Assembly (NCBI GenBank): GCA_900320595.1
Contig: ONSW01000042.1
Location: 1 to 44,844 of the forward strand
DNA length: 44,844 nt
Direction of reading: 5' to 3'
Source of the DNA: an uncultured Eubacteriales bacterium
GTDB taxonomy: Bacteria; Bacillota; Clostridia; Oscillospirales; Oscillospiraceae
Part shown: one piece after another, positions 1 through 13,256 of the stretch
Numbering within the stretch: the stretch's first letter is position 1
Layout: the number at the start of each line of letters is the position of its first letter
Program-made: the position numbers and the translations under genes
Notes under the pieces: generated by a model
Databases searched by the model: none
What the model was told of the DNA's origin: nothing
What the model saw: only the letters and a program-made list of their open reading frames with translations

Positions 1-48
1 GCGCACTTCATCGCCGATCTTCTCATAATAAGAGATAGTCACATATTC
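1..48 (-). pseudogene. possible hsdS fragment (silent specificity cassette edge)
   Basis: Read on the minus strand these bases encode REYVTISYYEKIGDEVR and run off the left edge. The phrase resembles the linker before a target-recognition domain in HsdS, such as the LHYEKFSDG stretch of the full hsdS gene in this window. An in-frame TAG lies just upstream, so there is no start here. If real, it is part of a second, silent hsdS copy on the other side of the recombinase gene. Only 17 residues are visible, so this is tentative. Confidence 0.35.
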
Positions 49-52
49 CCGC

Positions 53-87
53 TATAATACTTCTGCGGATTCCCGCAGATTATTATA
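53..87. repeat. 35-bp imperfect palindrome upstream of recombinase
   Basis: The left arm is TATAATACTTCTGCGG and the right arm is CCGCAGATTATTATA, around a 4-base centre ATTC. The arms match except for one extra base and one mismatch. It lies between the hsdS-like fragment at the left edge and the recombinase start, so it could be a recombination core site for that enzyme, or an RNA hairpin or operator. The left arm also contains a TATAAT that could serve as a -10 element for the recombinase gene. Confidence 0.55.
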
Positions 88-103
88 CGGAGGTAATTCG
101 GCA

Positions 104-913
104 ATGAAAGTGCAGACCACATTCGAAGACCATTTGAGGAAAGGGAATCTTTCCGAAAGCACCATTGAGTCCTATCTGTGGACGATTGAATTCTTTCAAA
201 GTCATTATGATGGGATCAACAAAGAAAACCTTCTGGCGTACAAAGGCTATTTGATGGAGTTCTTCAAGCCAAAGACAGTCAATCTTAGAATTCAAGCCAT
301 TAACAAATACCTGGATTACCTCGGCAAAGAAAAATTGAAGCTAAAAGCTGTAAAAGTCCAGCAGAAAAACTTCCTTGAAAACGTGATCAGTAATGCAGAC
401 TATAATTTCTTGAAAAAGCAGCTAAAGAAAGACGGTAATCTTGAATGGTATTTTGTCGTGTGGTATTTGGCGGCAACCGGGGCGCGAGTCAGCGAATTGA
501 TTCAGATCAAGATAGAACATGTGGAGCTTGGGTATTTCGATTTATATACAAAGGGAGGCAAGTTGCGGCGCTTATACATCCCTAAAAAGTTACGGACTGA
601 GACGCTTGGGTGGCTGGAGGAGGTGAATCGATCCTCCGGCTATTTGTTTTTAAACCGGTATGGAGAGAGGATTACAACACGCGGGATTTCGCAGCAGTTA
701 AAAAACTATGCGGATAAATATGGCCTCGACAAGAAGGTCGTCTATCCGCATTCATTCCGCCATCGGTACGCGAAAAACTTTTTGGAGAAATACAATGATA
801 TCGCCTTGCTGGCAGACTTGATGGGGCATGAAAGCATTGAAACGACCAGAATCTACTTACGCCGTACTGCCAGCGAGCAGCAGGCATTGGTCGACAAGAT
901 CGTAACCTGGTAA
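104..913 (+). CDS. tyrosine recombinase (XerD/phage integrase family)
   Basis: A 269-residue protein with an N-terminal SAM-like core-binding domain (about residues 5-85) and a C-terminal catalytic domain. The tyrosine recombinase residues are visible: R128 in TGARVSEL, K153, H216 and R219 in HSFRH, H242 in MGHES and the nucleophile Y251. The start follows an AGG-type ribosome site (GGAGGTAA, 8 bases before ATG). It converges on hsdS with a shared hairpin between them. Small recombinases beside hsdS genes are known to exchange target-recognition domains; that role is inferred here from position, the adjacent palindrome and the hsdS-like fragment. It is less likely to move the whole element, which has its own large serine recombinase at the right end. 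Confidence 0.9.
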   Translation: MKVQTTFEDHLRKGNLSESTIESYLWTIEFFQSHYDGINKENLLAYKGYLMEFFKPKTVNLRIQAINKYLDYLGKEKLKLKAVKVQQKNFLENVISNADYNFLKKQLKKDGNLEWYFVVWYLAATGARVSELIQIKIEHVELGYFDLYTKGGKLRRLYIPKKLRTETLGWLEEVNRSSGYLFLNRYGERITTRGISQQLKNYADKYGLDKKVVYPHSFRHRYAKNFLEKYNDIALLADLMGHESIETTRIYLRRTASEQQALVDKIVTW

Positions 914-918
914 GAAAT

Positions 919-946
919 CAGCCGCCCTCCGATGCGAGGGCGGCTG
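919..946. terminator. bidirectional hairpin between recombinase and hsdS
   Basis: A perfect 11-bp stem, CAGCCGCCCTC pairing with GAGGGCGGCTG across a 6-base loop, sits in the 36-base gap between the two convergent genes. There is no strong T-run on either side, so termination would be moderate. Confidence 0.6.
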
Positions 947-949
947 CGT

Positions 950-2498
950 CTATTGAAGAACTTCGATTACTTGAAAGTATTCCCAAATTTTAGCTACTAT
1001 CCTATTCTGTTCTTCGACAGGGGGAAGTGCAAATGGAATTGACCTCAAAACATCTCCTGTTAGATGTTTAATAGTTACGCCATTACATATTGGTTTTAAC
1101 ATCCCCTCAAGTTCGTAATGCCACATGTAAAACATAAAGAAGAAGGGATTGCAGTTTTCAAAAAATCGGACCCGGTGTAACGCGTTTTGGTACATAATAG
1201 TATCAGTGGATTCCCAAACGCAACATCTACCCACATCTCCACCCTCACAGATGAGCAGATCATTCTTGATAATAGTGTATCTTTCGAGTTCCTCTTTCTC
1301 AAAACGCATTTCCTTCAGATCAGACAAATCTATACTATCCCATTTTATGTTAGCGCTCCGGAGATAAGGATAATAGTCCCCCGTATTCTTTCCTTGGTCA
1401 AGCGTCTTTCCCAATTCAAAATGGGAGATATTTGAAAGCGTGCACCACTGCCAGCCAGGCGGTAGAGGAAATATGAATTGGGCATCAACCTGTTCCTTAT
1501 GTGTACTTCGGGAAAGATAATAAGAGTTATCTCACGCTTGATTTTTCCGGCTTTGATCTGCTCTTCCTTGTTTGCTCGGATACGCTCCAGCAGGACCGAT
1601 GCGGGCTCGTCAGCGGGATCTTGCGGGACAAGCTTCCCGCGGATAGCAAGATCGAGGATTTTTGCTTTTGCATCAACGATAAACGTTCTTAATTTCGTGT
1701 TGCTCTCAGCCAGCGTTGAAAGCAATCCATCTGCTTCGGAAATTGCACACAACACTCTTCTTTGCTCATTAAAAGGCGGAACTGGAATTAACAAGCTATT
1801 TAGAATTGATTGGTTCAGGTTCAACATCGTATTGCCGAGTGAATTACCAGATAAAAAAGTGACGGAATCTGAAGCTCTTATCCGAGCAGCGATATAGTTT
1901 GAATCTATTAAACGCGAAACTCGAAGATCAAAGCTTCCAGTGCCGCACAACCAGCCATTTTGGCTACTTTCCACGACCGCGCAACGGCCCATCTCTCCTC
2001 GGCGAGCAATAACGATATCTCCTTCTAGAACTTTAAATACAGATAAACGAGAACCTGTATCCTGAGAGACAAGCATTTGGGGATTTGCCTGAATTCTTCC
2101 GTTTACAATATTCATGGGATTAATTAGGGGTGTTCCGGAAGAAACGTAGTCAGATTTGTGTAGAGAACTGCCAAAGGGCCCAGTAATAAACAGATTAAGA
2201 AGTGAGCGTAATCTTGCCCACGCCCAGCCGTCGGGGATCTCAAAAGGGATTTCGTCTTCGATGCATTTTACCGTTCCATCGGAGAACTTCTCATAATGTA
2301 AATTATCCTCACCAACATAGATAACGGTGTCGTTCTTGATATCCTTCGCCTTTAGCTTTCCATCCTTGACCATCTGCTGCTTTTCCGCTCGGATGCGTTC
2401 CAGCAGCACAGCTGCAGGTTCATCGGCTGGATCCTGGGGAACGAGTTTTCCCCGTATGGCCAAGTCCAATATCTTTTGTCTAAGGGCTTTGGTATCCA

Positions 2499-2499
<1 letters not shown>
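950..2499 (-). pseudogene. hsdS: type I restriction-modification specificity subunit, frameshifted
   Basis: HsdS sets the DNA sequence recognised by the HsdM/HsdR complex. The first half (from 2499) carries the conserved start KILDLAIRGKLVPQDPADEP, target-recognition domain 1, and then a near copy of that conserved helix at about residue 280, as expected for a two-domain HsdS. Just after GKIKR the frame breaks: the open frame drifts to a stop at 1345, while the correct protein continues in another frame as DNSYYLSRSTHKEQVDAQF, then PPGWQW and domain 2, to the stop at 950. The break is at 1530-1534 and is best explained by a 2-base GA duplication (GAGA for GA on the coding strand). Its start overlaps the hsdM stop (TAATG). 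As written, domain 2 is lost; the frameshift could be decay, phase variation or a sequencing error. Confidence 0.8.
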
Positions 2500-6678
<4,179 letters not shown>

Positions 6679-6767
6679 ATCTTTCCCTCCTGTCTGGGAG
6701 ATTGCCGAAGTGGTTCAGATAATTTCATGTTATGAGAAGTTGAGCGGCAAAAGAGAAATGTAGTAAA

Positions 6768-7604
6768 TTACCCTTTCTTGCGAAAAGCCTCATCCAGCGT
6801 TTTTCCGGCTTTCGTCTTCCACTCAGTCCACCCGTTTGTGGAGCCGCCGAGGACGAAATCACTTGCACCGCTCGGCGTATTAAACTCTATCGTAGCATGT
6901 AAAATGTACTTCCCATCAACAACAGAAATGGAACCCTTTTCGAGTAAATCGGCGCGTTGGCGATTGTATCTCTCCAAATTGGTTGGCTTGTCCATGTTGA
7001 TCTGTGAGCCGTCGAGCACTTCAAATTTTTCGCCGTCATAGATTCCGAACGCTCTGATTCCATTCCGCGTTGTATGAAGGATATCTGCGTTGTCCAGATT
7101 TCTTGAGGTATCGTTCATCTTATAGCCTTGTGTGGCCATGATGAATTGAATCTCCTCATAGATTTCTTCAATGATTGGCAAATCATATTCGTCGATTTCA
7201 TATTGAGGCTTCACGCTGTTCTCAACCGAGTAACGCTTGGACTCATGAGCTTTGACAATGGCATATTCTTCGAGACCACTGATGATGTCCAAAGAAAACG
7301 TTTTGCTGTCGGCTAAAAACATGATGGCTTTATTCCAGAAATCTTTCTGCCGATTATGATCATCCAGTCGTGAGATCCCGTTTCTCGTCTGTCCAATATA
7401 GATCTGAGCAATTCGGTTTTCATCATTCTCGTTAATCAGATAATATATACCAGGGCGGTTGATCCCGGATATCTTTTTAGCGTCTGAAAGCAGCGGGCGC
7501 GGAATAACATAGGTCGTCATGGTTGAGAGGTGTCTCCGAATCGATCGGATACCATCGGGCTGCCCATTATAATAAATCATCTCAAGTTTTTTGCTGCTGG
7601 CCAT
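6768..7604 (-). CDS. GIY-YIG nuclease-fold protein with DUF4357 domain
   Basis: A 278-residue protein. A GIY-YIG motif is clear: GIYYL at residues 52-56 and IYIGQT at 69-74, followed by an arginine in ISRLDDH. The last 60 residues (ASDFVLGGSTNGW ... AGKTLDEAFRKKG) match the DUF4357 type of C-terminal domain often found on such proteins. The GIY-YIG fold cuts DNA in many families; the target here is unknown. It sits between the restriction operon and ietAS on the same strand with short gaps, so it is probably part of the defence cargo. It starts after GGAGGTCTCC. Confidence 0.8.
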   Translation of the reverse strand: MASSKKLEMIYYNGQPDGIRSIRRHLSTMTTYVIPRPLLSDAKKISGINRPGIYYLINENDENRIAQIYIGQTRNGISRLDDHNRQKDFWNKAIMFLADSKTFSLDIISGLEEYAIVKAHESKRYSVENSVKPQYEIDEYDLPIIEEIYEEIQFIMATQGYKMNDTSRNLDNADILHTTRNGIRAFGIYDGEKFEVLDGSQINMDKPTNLERYNRQRADLLEKGSISVVDGKYILHATIEFNTPSGASDFVLGGSTNGWTEWKTKAGKTLDEAFRKKG

Positions 7605-7681
7605 GAATGGAGACCTCCTGCCTTAGTTGTCTAAACAAAAAAGCATTGTGTTTATGAATCGAATGCAAGGAAATGGTTTTC

Positions 7682-9931
7682 TTAATCAAATCGAATCTCT
7701 TCTTGACTTACGTTATAAACCTCGATCTGATTTTGGACATTGACTTCATTAACAATCCACCCGCGAAAAGTGCATGCCCTGACAAATTCTTGAATCCTAT
7801 TAATTCCGTTTATTTCTCGTAAGGTAATTACTGCCCCGAAATTAAGCCGTGTGCCAGTCCGTGTGCTAAGGCGTTCTTTCGAAGTAATTGTTATGCCCCA
7901 AGCACGATCATCATAAGATTTGATGGCTCTGTTTTTTCCCAAGAGTTTAGAGATGAATTTGGTGTTTTCCCATTTTCTAAACTCTCGACGAGATTGACGT
8001 TCATCGACATGGGCACCTTCATCATCTTGGACATTGTCGTTGATGTCGTCAATACTACCTTTGGCATTAATTCTGCCGAATTTAAGGGACAACTCACGAT
8101 TGGTATAATCGACCCCTTGGGAGCGCGTACACTCAGGGAAATAGCATAACGACGCTCGTGCAATAAATGGGAACTTACCGTCATCATCCTTGGGAACTGG
8201 AATTGCATAATTAGCAGTGCGATATGATTCTGAAGATCCATAAACAACAAATCTGATCTCATCACTTTCTGTTTGCAGAATGTCAGAAATGCTTATTGGT
8301 ACAATGCCGTATCCCATGATGTCTTTATTTTTGAAATTTGACTGCTTATAATCCCACCCAGCTGCAGAATCGATCAACAATGCCTTTGCAACTTCTCTAG
8401 GAAGCCCAACGATATCAATTAAGTAGCAAAGCTTTCGGCTTATCCATGGTGCCGCAAAAGATGTTCCATAAACAGGTTCTGCTCCTTTGGGCGAATAAGC
8501 AATGATTCGGTCATCATAATCTCCGCCATAGTACGAGATGTCAGGTTTGTTAAAGAATGATAGTACATTTCCTTTACGTGAGTATGACACGGGCCGACCG
8601 TCTCTGCGCACAGAATTTACGACAATAGAGTTTAGAGAATCTGCAGGAGATCCTATTCTAAGTATACCGCTCCTTTCCTCGCGGTCATCATTTGTCCCTG
8701 AAATAACAAATAATATGTTTTTCTTTGCTTGAAGATCATCTAAGACAGCGGCATCATATGAAATGAAGTTTTTTGAAACTTCATCCTCTGTGCCAAGAGA
8801 AATGTTCCAAACGTGAATGTCTGGGTTTCTATCAACTATTTCTCTGATTTTCCGGACTAAACGAGCTGTAGAAATTTTGTCTTCACATACTCCAAAGTGG
8901 CGTACACGGAACCGTCCGCAGCCGTCATCTAACCAGGGGTTCATTCTTGGACCATCTACAAGAATCGATGTTACCTCGGTGCCGTGTTCGCGCTTGGCGT
9001 CTTTATACAATAACTGTTCAAAATCTTCGAGATAATCAATATTTTCTACCCACGAATTGAAATACACCGACTCGTCAAAAAGAGTATCAATAACGCCAAT
9101 TATTGGCTCGTTTTGGGGTTTAGGGATTTCAATTTCTTCTTTTTCTTGCACACCGTCAATTTCATCTAAAGTGACTTTTGAAAAGTCTGATGAAATCATA
9201 GAAATAAGATAAGGGATTTTTTCTTCGAGGATATCCAAAAGGTCTCTTGTCAAGGAAATAGTATCATCGCCATAAAAGGAGTAAAAGAACCTTGCGTCAT
9301 CAACACCTAGTTTTTCGAGTATGTTAGCAAGCTGAAGTTCAGTTTTATAAAATGTCACAAGGAAAGTATCACTTGATGGAATAGACGAAATCTGGGGAAC
9401 AGAAAAAGATTCTATTACTGAACAATCTATAATGATTCCTCTCATTTTCTTTTTCGAGAGACCAAACCCATCATAGACAATCGTTTTATCAGATTCTTTG
9501 AAATTAGTCGCTGTCGCTTTTCCATTTAAACGCTGGACAAGAAATCTTCTAGCACAATCAAGCTCAACTAGTGTTCTTTCGATAGTATCTTGACTAACAT
9601 AATATGTGATAATGTGATTTTCTTCGCCTTCCGGCGCGTTCGAAAATCTGGCACCAACAATACAATCATTTGTGCTCTTTCTAGATGGCTTTAAAACTTC
9701 TTGAATCCTGTTTGACTTTGCAATTATATCGTTATAATGCACATCGACAAGGATATCTTTCAGGATTTTGGGCGTGCTGCGGTAGTAGCGAAGCACCGCA
9801 CGTAAATCTTCACTCAAAGAATCTATCGCTTCAACACTTGTTTCTGCTGCCGAACGCAAATTCCTTCCATTTGGCCGCTGGGTATTGGATTCCTTGGAAA
9901 ACCTTAGTTTTACTTGTAAGAGAGGATTCAT
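7682..9931 (-). CDS. ietS: subtilisin-like serine protease of ietAS defence pair
   Basis: A 749-residue S8 family peptidase without a signal peptide, so cytoplasmic. The catalytic triad can be read: Asp in IIGVIDTLF (about 279), His in REHGTEVTSILVDG (about 315) and Ser in YGTSFAAPW (about 491). The first 270 and last 230 residues are extra domains without a recognised signature. Its ATG overlaps the stop of the AAA ATPase gene (ATGA), a strong sign that the two products act together. AAA ATPase plus S8 protease is the IetA/IetS arrangement, first known from plasmid incompatibility and later shown to protect against phages. The assignment rests on domain pairing and order, not on close sequence comparison. 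Confidence 0.85.
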   Translation of the reverse strand: MNPLLQVKLRFSKESNTQRPNGRNLRSAAETSVEAIDSLSEDLRAVLRYYRSTPKILKDILVDVHYNDIIAKSNRIQEVLKPSRKSTNDCIVGARFSNAPEGEENHIITYYVSQDTIERTLVELDCARRFLVQRLNGKATATNFKESDKTIVYDGFGLSKKKMRGIIIDCSVIESFSVPQISSIPSSDTFLVTFYKTELQLANILEKLGVDDARFFYSFYGDDTISLTRDLLDILEEKIPYLISMISSDFSKVTLDEIDGVQEKEEIEIPKPQNEPIIGVIDTLFDESVYFNSWVENIDYLEDFEQLLYKDAKREHGTEVTSILVDGPRMNPWLDDGCGRFRVRHFGVCEDKISTARLVRKIREIVDRNPDIHVWNISLGTEDEVSKNFISYDAAVLDDLQAKKNILFVISGTNDDREERSGILRIGSPADSLNSIVVNSVRRDGRPVSYSRKGNVLSFFNKPDISYYGGDYDDRIIAYSPKGAEPVYGTSFAAPWISRKLCYLIDIVGLPREVAKALLIDSAAGWDYKQSNFKNKDIMGYGIVPISISDILQTESDEIRFVVYGSSESYRTANYAIPVPKDDDGKFPFIARASLCYFPECTRSQGVDYTNRELSLKFGRINAKGSIDDINDNVQDDEGAHVDERQSRREFRKWENTKFISKLLGKNRAIKSYDDRAWGITITSKERLSTRTGTRLNFGAVITLREINGINRIQEFVRACTFRGWIVNEVNVQNQIEVYNVSQEEIRFD

Positions 9932-10974
9932 TTGTTATCCCTCAGCTTTCTAGAAACACTGCTTTTAGGCATTCTCGTAAGGATTTCAATTTCTCGTGTT
10001 GTAAAGCCTTCCACATTAAGCTTTTGAATATCAATTGCACTAGAATTACCGTTCAGCGCACAATATATCCGTCTTAGATAATCATATTCATTTGACTCAT
10101 CGCTAAAAGCAATAGCTGTCTTTATGATCTGTTTTAGATCTCCTGGATATGGAATTGCAGCAAGGTTGCGTAATATTTTGTTAAAGAGGCGAATATCCTG
10201 TTTAACATTAGTTGCAGATTTTAGATTTGCCGTTAGGATTGAATCCGCAATTTCAACTAAATCAGCGCGGCTATAGCGGTCAAAAGAAATAAGGGCATCA
10301 AATCTTCGGATGATCGCTTTATCAAAACCATCAAACAAGTTAGTTGTTGCTATTATTACGACGTTCTCGTTTATCCTGTCGAGGGCCTTAAGAAAAGTAG
10401 AGGTAACCCTACCCATTTCTCTTAAATCGTTGCGATTAACTCTATCCATTACGAGAGAGTCTATTTCGTCAAATAAAACTATTACACTATTATATGGGAG
10501 ATGATTTATCTCATCGAAAAGAACAGAAACATTTTTTGCGGTTTCACCTAATCTGCTATCAACAAGGTCTTCAAAGTTTACTGAAAGGATATCCCGATTG
10601 AGCATTCTTGCAATTTGATATACCGATTCCGTTTTGCCGGTTCCAGGGGCACCGTAGAAAAGGAATTTCGACAAGCCAGACTTGTTGCTTATAGATTTAG
10701 CTACACCAATTATGTCTTGTTCAATAGCATCAGGCAACAGTAATGGCTTGGTTGAGTATTCGATTTTCCTTAACATATGAAGGTTTTTGTAAATCTTTTG
10801 CGGGACATAATAATTTACGTTTGAAATAAGTTCCATTAAATATTGTGCGACAGAGGTATCTCCCGCTGCATCAAATTCTTTAGCAATCCCAGCGACCTCG
10901 GTCGAGAAAGCCTCATCATTTTTTTCAACATGATATCTAACCAGGTTGATAATACTTTGCTTTTTCACGGACAT
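9928..10974 (-). CDS. ietA: AAA+ ATPase of ietAS defence pair
   Basis: A 348-residue AAA+ ATPase. Walker A is GAPGTGKT (about residue 110), Walker B is VIVLFDEIDS (about 170), and the arginine region is IIRRFDALISFDRYSR. The last 30 residues (FTTREIEILTRMPKSSVSRKL) look like a small helix-turn-helix. I place the start at 10974 (MSVKKQSIINL) because AGGGGTG lies directly before it and a near-consensus promoter ends just upstream; the longer frame from 11010 would begin inside the promoter. It forms an operon with the overlapping S8 protease and presumably unfolds or presents substrates to it or gates its activity, which is inference. Confidence 0.87.
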   Translation of the reverse strand: MSVKKQSIINLVRYHVEKNDEAFSTEVAGIAKEFDAAGDTSVAQYLMELISNVNYYVPQKIYKNLHMLRKIEYSTKPLLLPDAIEQDIIGVAKSISNKSGLSKFLFYGAPGTGKTESVYQIARMLNRDILSVNFEDLVDSRLGETAKNVSVLFDEINHLPYNSVIVLFDEIDSLVMDRVNRNDLREMGRVTSTFLKALDRINENVVIIATTNLFDGFDKAIIRRFDALISFDRYSRADLVEIADSILTANLKSATNVKQDIRLFNKILRNLAAIPYPGDLKQIIKTAIAFSDESNEYDYLRRIYCALNGNSSAIDIQKLNVEGFTTREIEILTRMPKSSVSRKLRDNK

Positions 10975-10988
10975 CACCCCTATAAAAA

Positions 10989-11032
10989 ATAATAGCAAAG
11001 AGTGGGACAAATGTCAACAAAATTGGGACAAA
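10989..11032 (-). promoter_or_regulatory. ietAS promoter with two direct-repeat operator-like sites
   Basis: On the minus strand TTGACA (11012-11017) is followed after exactly 17 bases by TATTAT (10989-10994), 15 bases before the start codon. A 9-base repeat TTTGTCCCA (TGGGACAAA on the plus strand) occurs twice, at 11003-11011 between the two promoter elements and at 11024-11032 just upstream of the -35. The copies are 21 bases apart, two helical turns. A strong promoter with flanking same-face repeats suggests a tightly repressed defence operon. Confidence 0.75.
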
Positions 11033-11039
11033 ATATGGG

Positions 11040-11566
11040 AAATATCTTCCGCTGTATCTACTGCGCTGCTCTTGTGTTTTTTATTTTCACCCACTTGTCA
11101 CAAAACCGATTTTGCATTTTTGTGGCACACGGGGAAAATGAATACCGGCAAAAAGCATTTCGATCCCGCGCGGAGAAATGGTGCTGCCGGTACCCGGGAG
11201 GTTTCCAAAGGAGGGTCAGGGAAGGCCTGCCTTTGGCACACGATCTTGCTCGCAAGGTCTAGTGTGTTATACCTTTTGTTCCGCGAGGCGGGCAAAGGGG
11301 GTGATGTCGCCTTACCGGACAGCACACCTTTACCCGCCGAAAACGGCAGCCAAAAAATGCGAAGGGATGAGCAGAGTATGGCTGCTGTTTTCATGAAGGA
11401 AGCAAGGGCGAAATGCAATGAAGCCCATGCTTCCGGCGGAACAAGAGGTATATAAATCCCCCGTCCCGCCGCAGCGAAAATGCTTTCAAATTGCAAGCAT
11501 GCTTATAATCCGTGAGCGAAAAGTGATAGCAAATTGAAAGCACAATTCCCTCGTCTTGTGCGTCCG
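11040..11566. other. non-coding region with hairpins (structured; possible oriT or RNA)
   Basis: No convincing gene was found. It holds a hairpin at 11237-11266 (CACACGATCTTGC against GCAAGGTC-TA-GTGTG) and a long inverted repeat at 11481-11494 and 11529-11542 (TGCTTTCAAATTGC against GCAAATTGAAAGCA, one mismatch), with the palindrome AAGCATGCTT between the arms. Composition is higher in GC than in the ietAS genes. It could be a transfer origin, a regulatory RNA or a leader for the downstream operon; I cannot decide from sequence alone. Confidence 0.4.
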
Positions 11567-12328
11567 TCAGATCCATCGGATGATCATGCCACGGTCGGCG
11601 TCGGTGCGCGGTGCTACGCAGGAAGGAACATAAGGGCGCTCTTCCGGCTTTAACGCTTCCTCGGATTTGCGCTGGATCTCGATGTAGTTCTTTTTGAAGT
11701 GCGTGCAGGCCTGTTGCTCCAAATTTTCGGCTCTTGTTTCGCTGAGGCCGAAATGATCTCGCGTCTCTTTCTTCGCCCGCTCATCGTCTGCGGGATAACC
11801 GAAGCGATAAGCCAGGAATACTTTCTCACGCAGTGCACAACCATCCAGCGAATCAAAAACCTCTCGCCGGTTCTCTTTCTCCAGCAGGATCGGTTCCGGC
11901 TTTTTCTCATACGGGTCGATGTACTTTTCCAAAAAAGTGAGCTGATCCTCGGAGCCCTCATAGTGATCCAGCCAAAGAAACTCGCCGCCGATCGCTTCTT
12001 TTTCTTTCAGTCCCGGGCGGATGGTGTCGATCATAAAATTGCTCAGCACCGCCGTCATGAACGTGGTCAGCTTTGTTCCGCGCAGCGGATCAAATGCAGC
12101 GAGCGCTTCGCAGAATTTGATGCGGCCGAGCTGCACTAGATCGTCCAATGTGAGCGAGCGATCAATATCGGAACCCAAAACATAGTTCCAGTATGTGAGC
12201 GCCTTGTCGTAGATCAGGCCCTCGTTGCGCCGGAGCAAAAGATCGCGGGCCTTTTCTTTCACGACCTCGCAGCCGCGTTGGGCGAGGATCGCCAGAGCCT
12301 CGTTGCTTTTCTCGTAAGTTTTGCTCAT
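11567..12328 (-). CDS. sigma-70-like factor of the mobile element
   Basis: A 253-residue protein. Residues about 55-105 (SLTLDDLVQLGRIKFCEALAAFDPLRGTKLTTFMTAVLSNFMIDTIR) follow sigma-70 region 2, including the DLVQ.G and FDP..G..F.T.....I.. pattern. Residues about 165-215 resemble region 4. The rest is divergent. The start overlaps the stop of the upstream XRE gene (ATGA), so they are co-expressed. It may direct RNA polymerase to element promoters, or be a degenerate regulator; no target promoters can be named. The tRNA-module promoters look like ordinary housekeeping promoters. Confidence 0.7.
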   Translation of the reverse strand: MSKTYEKSNEALAILAQRGCEVVKEKARDLLLRRNEGLIYDKALTYWNYVLGSDIDRSLTLDDLVQLGRIKFCEALAAFDPLRGTKLTTFMTAVLSNFMIDTIRPGLKEKEAIGGEFLWLDHYEGSEDQLTFLEKYIDPYEKKPEPILLEKENRREVFDSLDGCALREKVFLAYRFGYPADDERAKKETRDHFGLSETRAENLEQQACTHFKKNYIEIQRKSEEALKPEERPYVPSCVAPRTDADRGMIIRWI

Positions 12329-13158
12329 CCCGACTTGCCCGGTTTCTTAAAAAACGGCAGAAGCGACCGGGAGAGATTCGCTTTCATTTCTTCGCTTACA
12401 CCGTCCATGACCGACATGCTTTCCGCAAGATATGCGGTGATCTGCTCCGGCTGAACCTTCAGGATTTCGGCAGCCGAACCGCCCTTCGTCAGCTCAGATC
12501 GCATTTTATCGAAAGCATCTTTTGTCATAGCTTTCGCCGCCTCCGGCTTTCCGGTCGGACGCTCTTTCTTGATGGAGGAAAGAATCGTCTTAAACAAGGT
12601 TTCCATTTGCGTGAGCTCGTCCGCATAGAGCTTCCGACGCAGAGCCTTCGCTTCCTTGGCCTGTGTGGTCGCCGCCTGGCGGAGTGCTTTTTCCTCTTTC
12701 CCGATCCGCATCATCAGTTCGCTGACAGAATCGTAAAGCTGGTTCTGCGCGGCGATCCCCGCAGCCATCCTATCGTCCAGATAATCTGCAATGCGATTGG
12801 TCAGCGTTGCAAAGTCCGGGTGCACCAGCAGCAGATTGATCACGCGGTTTTCTATGGCTCCGGTGTAAAGATTCCGCGCAGCTTCCGGCGTCAGGCCGAG
12901 CTCTTCGATCGTGTAGTTTTTCTTGTCAGGCACATTGGTGATGCCAAGCAAAAAATCCGTGGACACGCCGAAAAAACGCGCGAGCTTCAGCAGAACATCG
13001 TCGCCGACCTTTTTCACGTTTCCGTTCTCAATCCGGCTGAGGGTGGAGTAGTCGATGCCGGTTTTCTCCGCGACCTCCTTCAACGTGAGCTTGCGCCGGT
13101 TGCGCAGATCCTCCATCCGTTCCCGGATCCCACCGGGCAAATATTCCATTTCTGCCAT
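12325..13158 (-). CDS. XRE-family transcriptional regulator
   Basis: A 277-residue protein. Residues about 8-72 form a Cro/C1-type helix-turn-helix (RMEDLRNRRKLTLKEVAEKTGIDYSTLSRIENG). The remaining 200 residues are helical and include a charged, probably coiled-coil section around 150-180. ATG at 13158 is preferred over the GTG at 13167 because AGAGGG lies at proper spacing before it. It is followed by the overlapping sigma-like gene. It probably regulates the element's functions in the way CI-like or ImmR-like repressors do; that is inference. Confidence 0.8.
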   Translation of the reverse strand: MAEMEYLPGGIRERMEDLRNRRKLTLKEVAEKTGIDYSTLSRIENGNVKKVGDDVLLKLARFFGVSTDFLLGITNVPDKKNYTIEELGLTPEAARNLYTGAIENRVINLLLVHPDFATLTNRIADYLDDRMAAGIAAQNQLYDSVSELMMRIGKEEKALRQAATTQAKEAKALRRKLYADELTQMETLFKTILSSIKKERPTGKPEAAKAMTKDAFDKMRSELTKGGSAAEILKVQPEQITAYLAESMSVMDGVSEEMKANLSRSLLPFFKKPGKSG

Positions 13159-13256
13159 AAGTAGCACCCTCTTATCATAGTTCTGGATGCTGCCATTATC
13201 TCACATAAGGTGTCCCAAAAAACGGACTTTGAACTGTGCCGCCCCCTGTCAAGCGG

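Noticed and set aside
104-913. Tyrosine recombinase as the integrase of the whole element
   Set aside because: The visible element end is in sigG beside a large serine recombinase; the tyrosine enzyme lies inside, against hsdS, with its own palindrome.
13201-13230. Copy of the ietA operator (TGGGACA) upstream of the XRE gene
   Set aside because: Only seven bases match and in a single copy; a 7-mer is expected several times by chance in a window this size.
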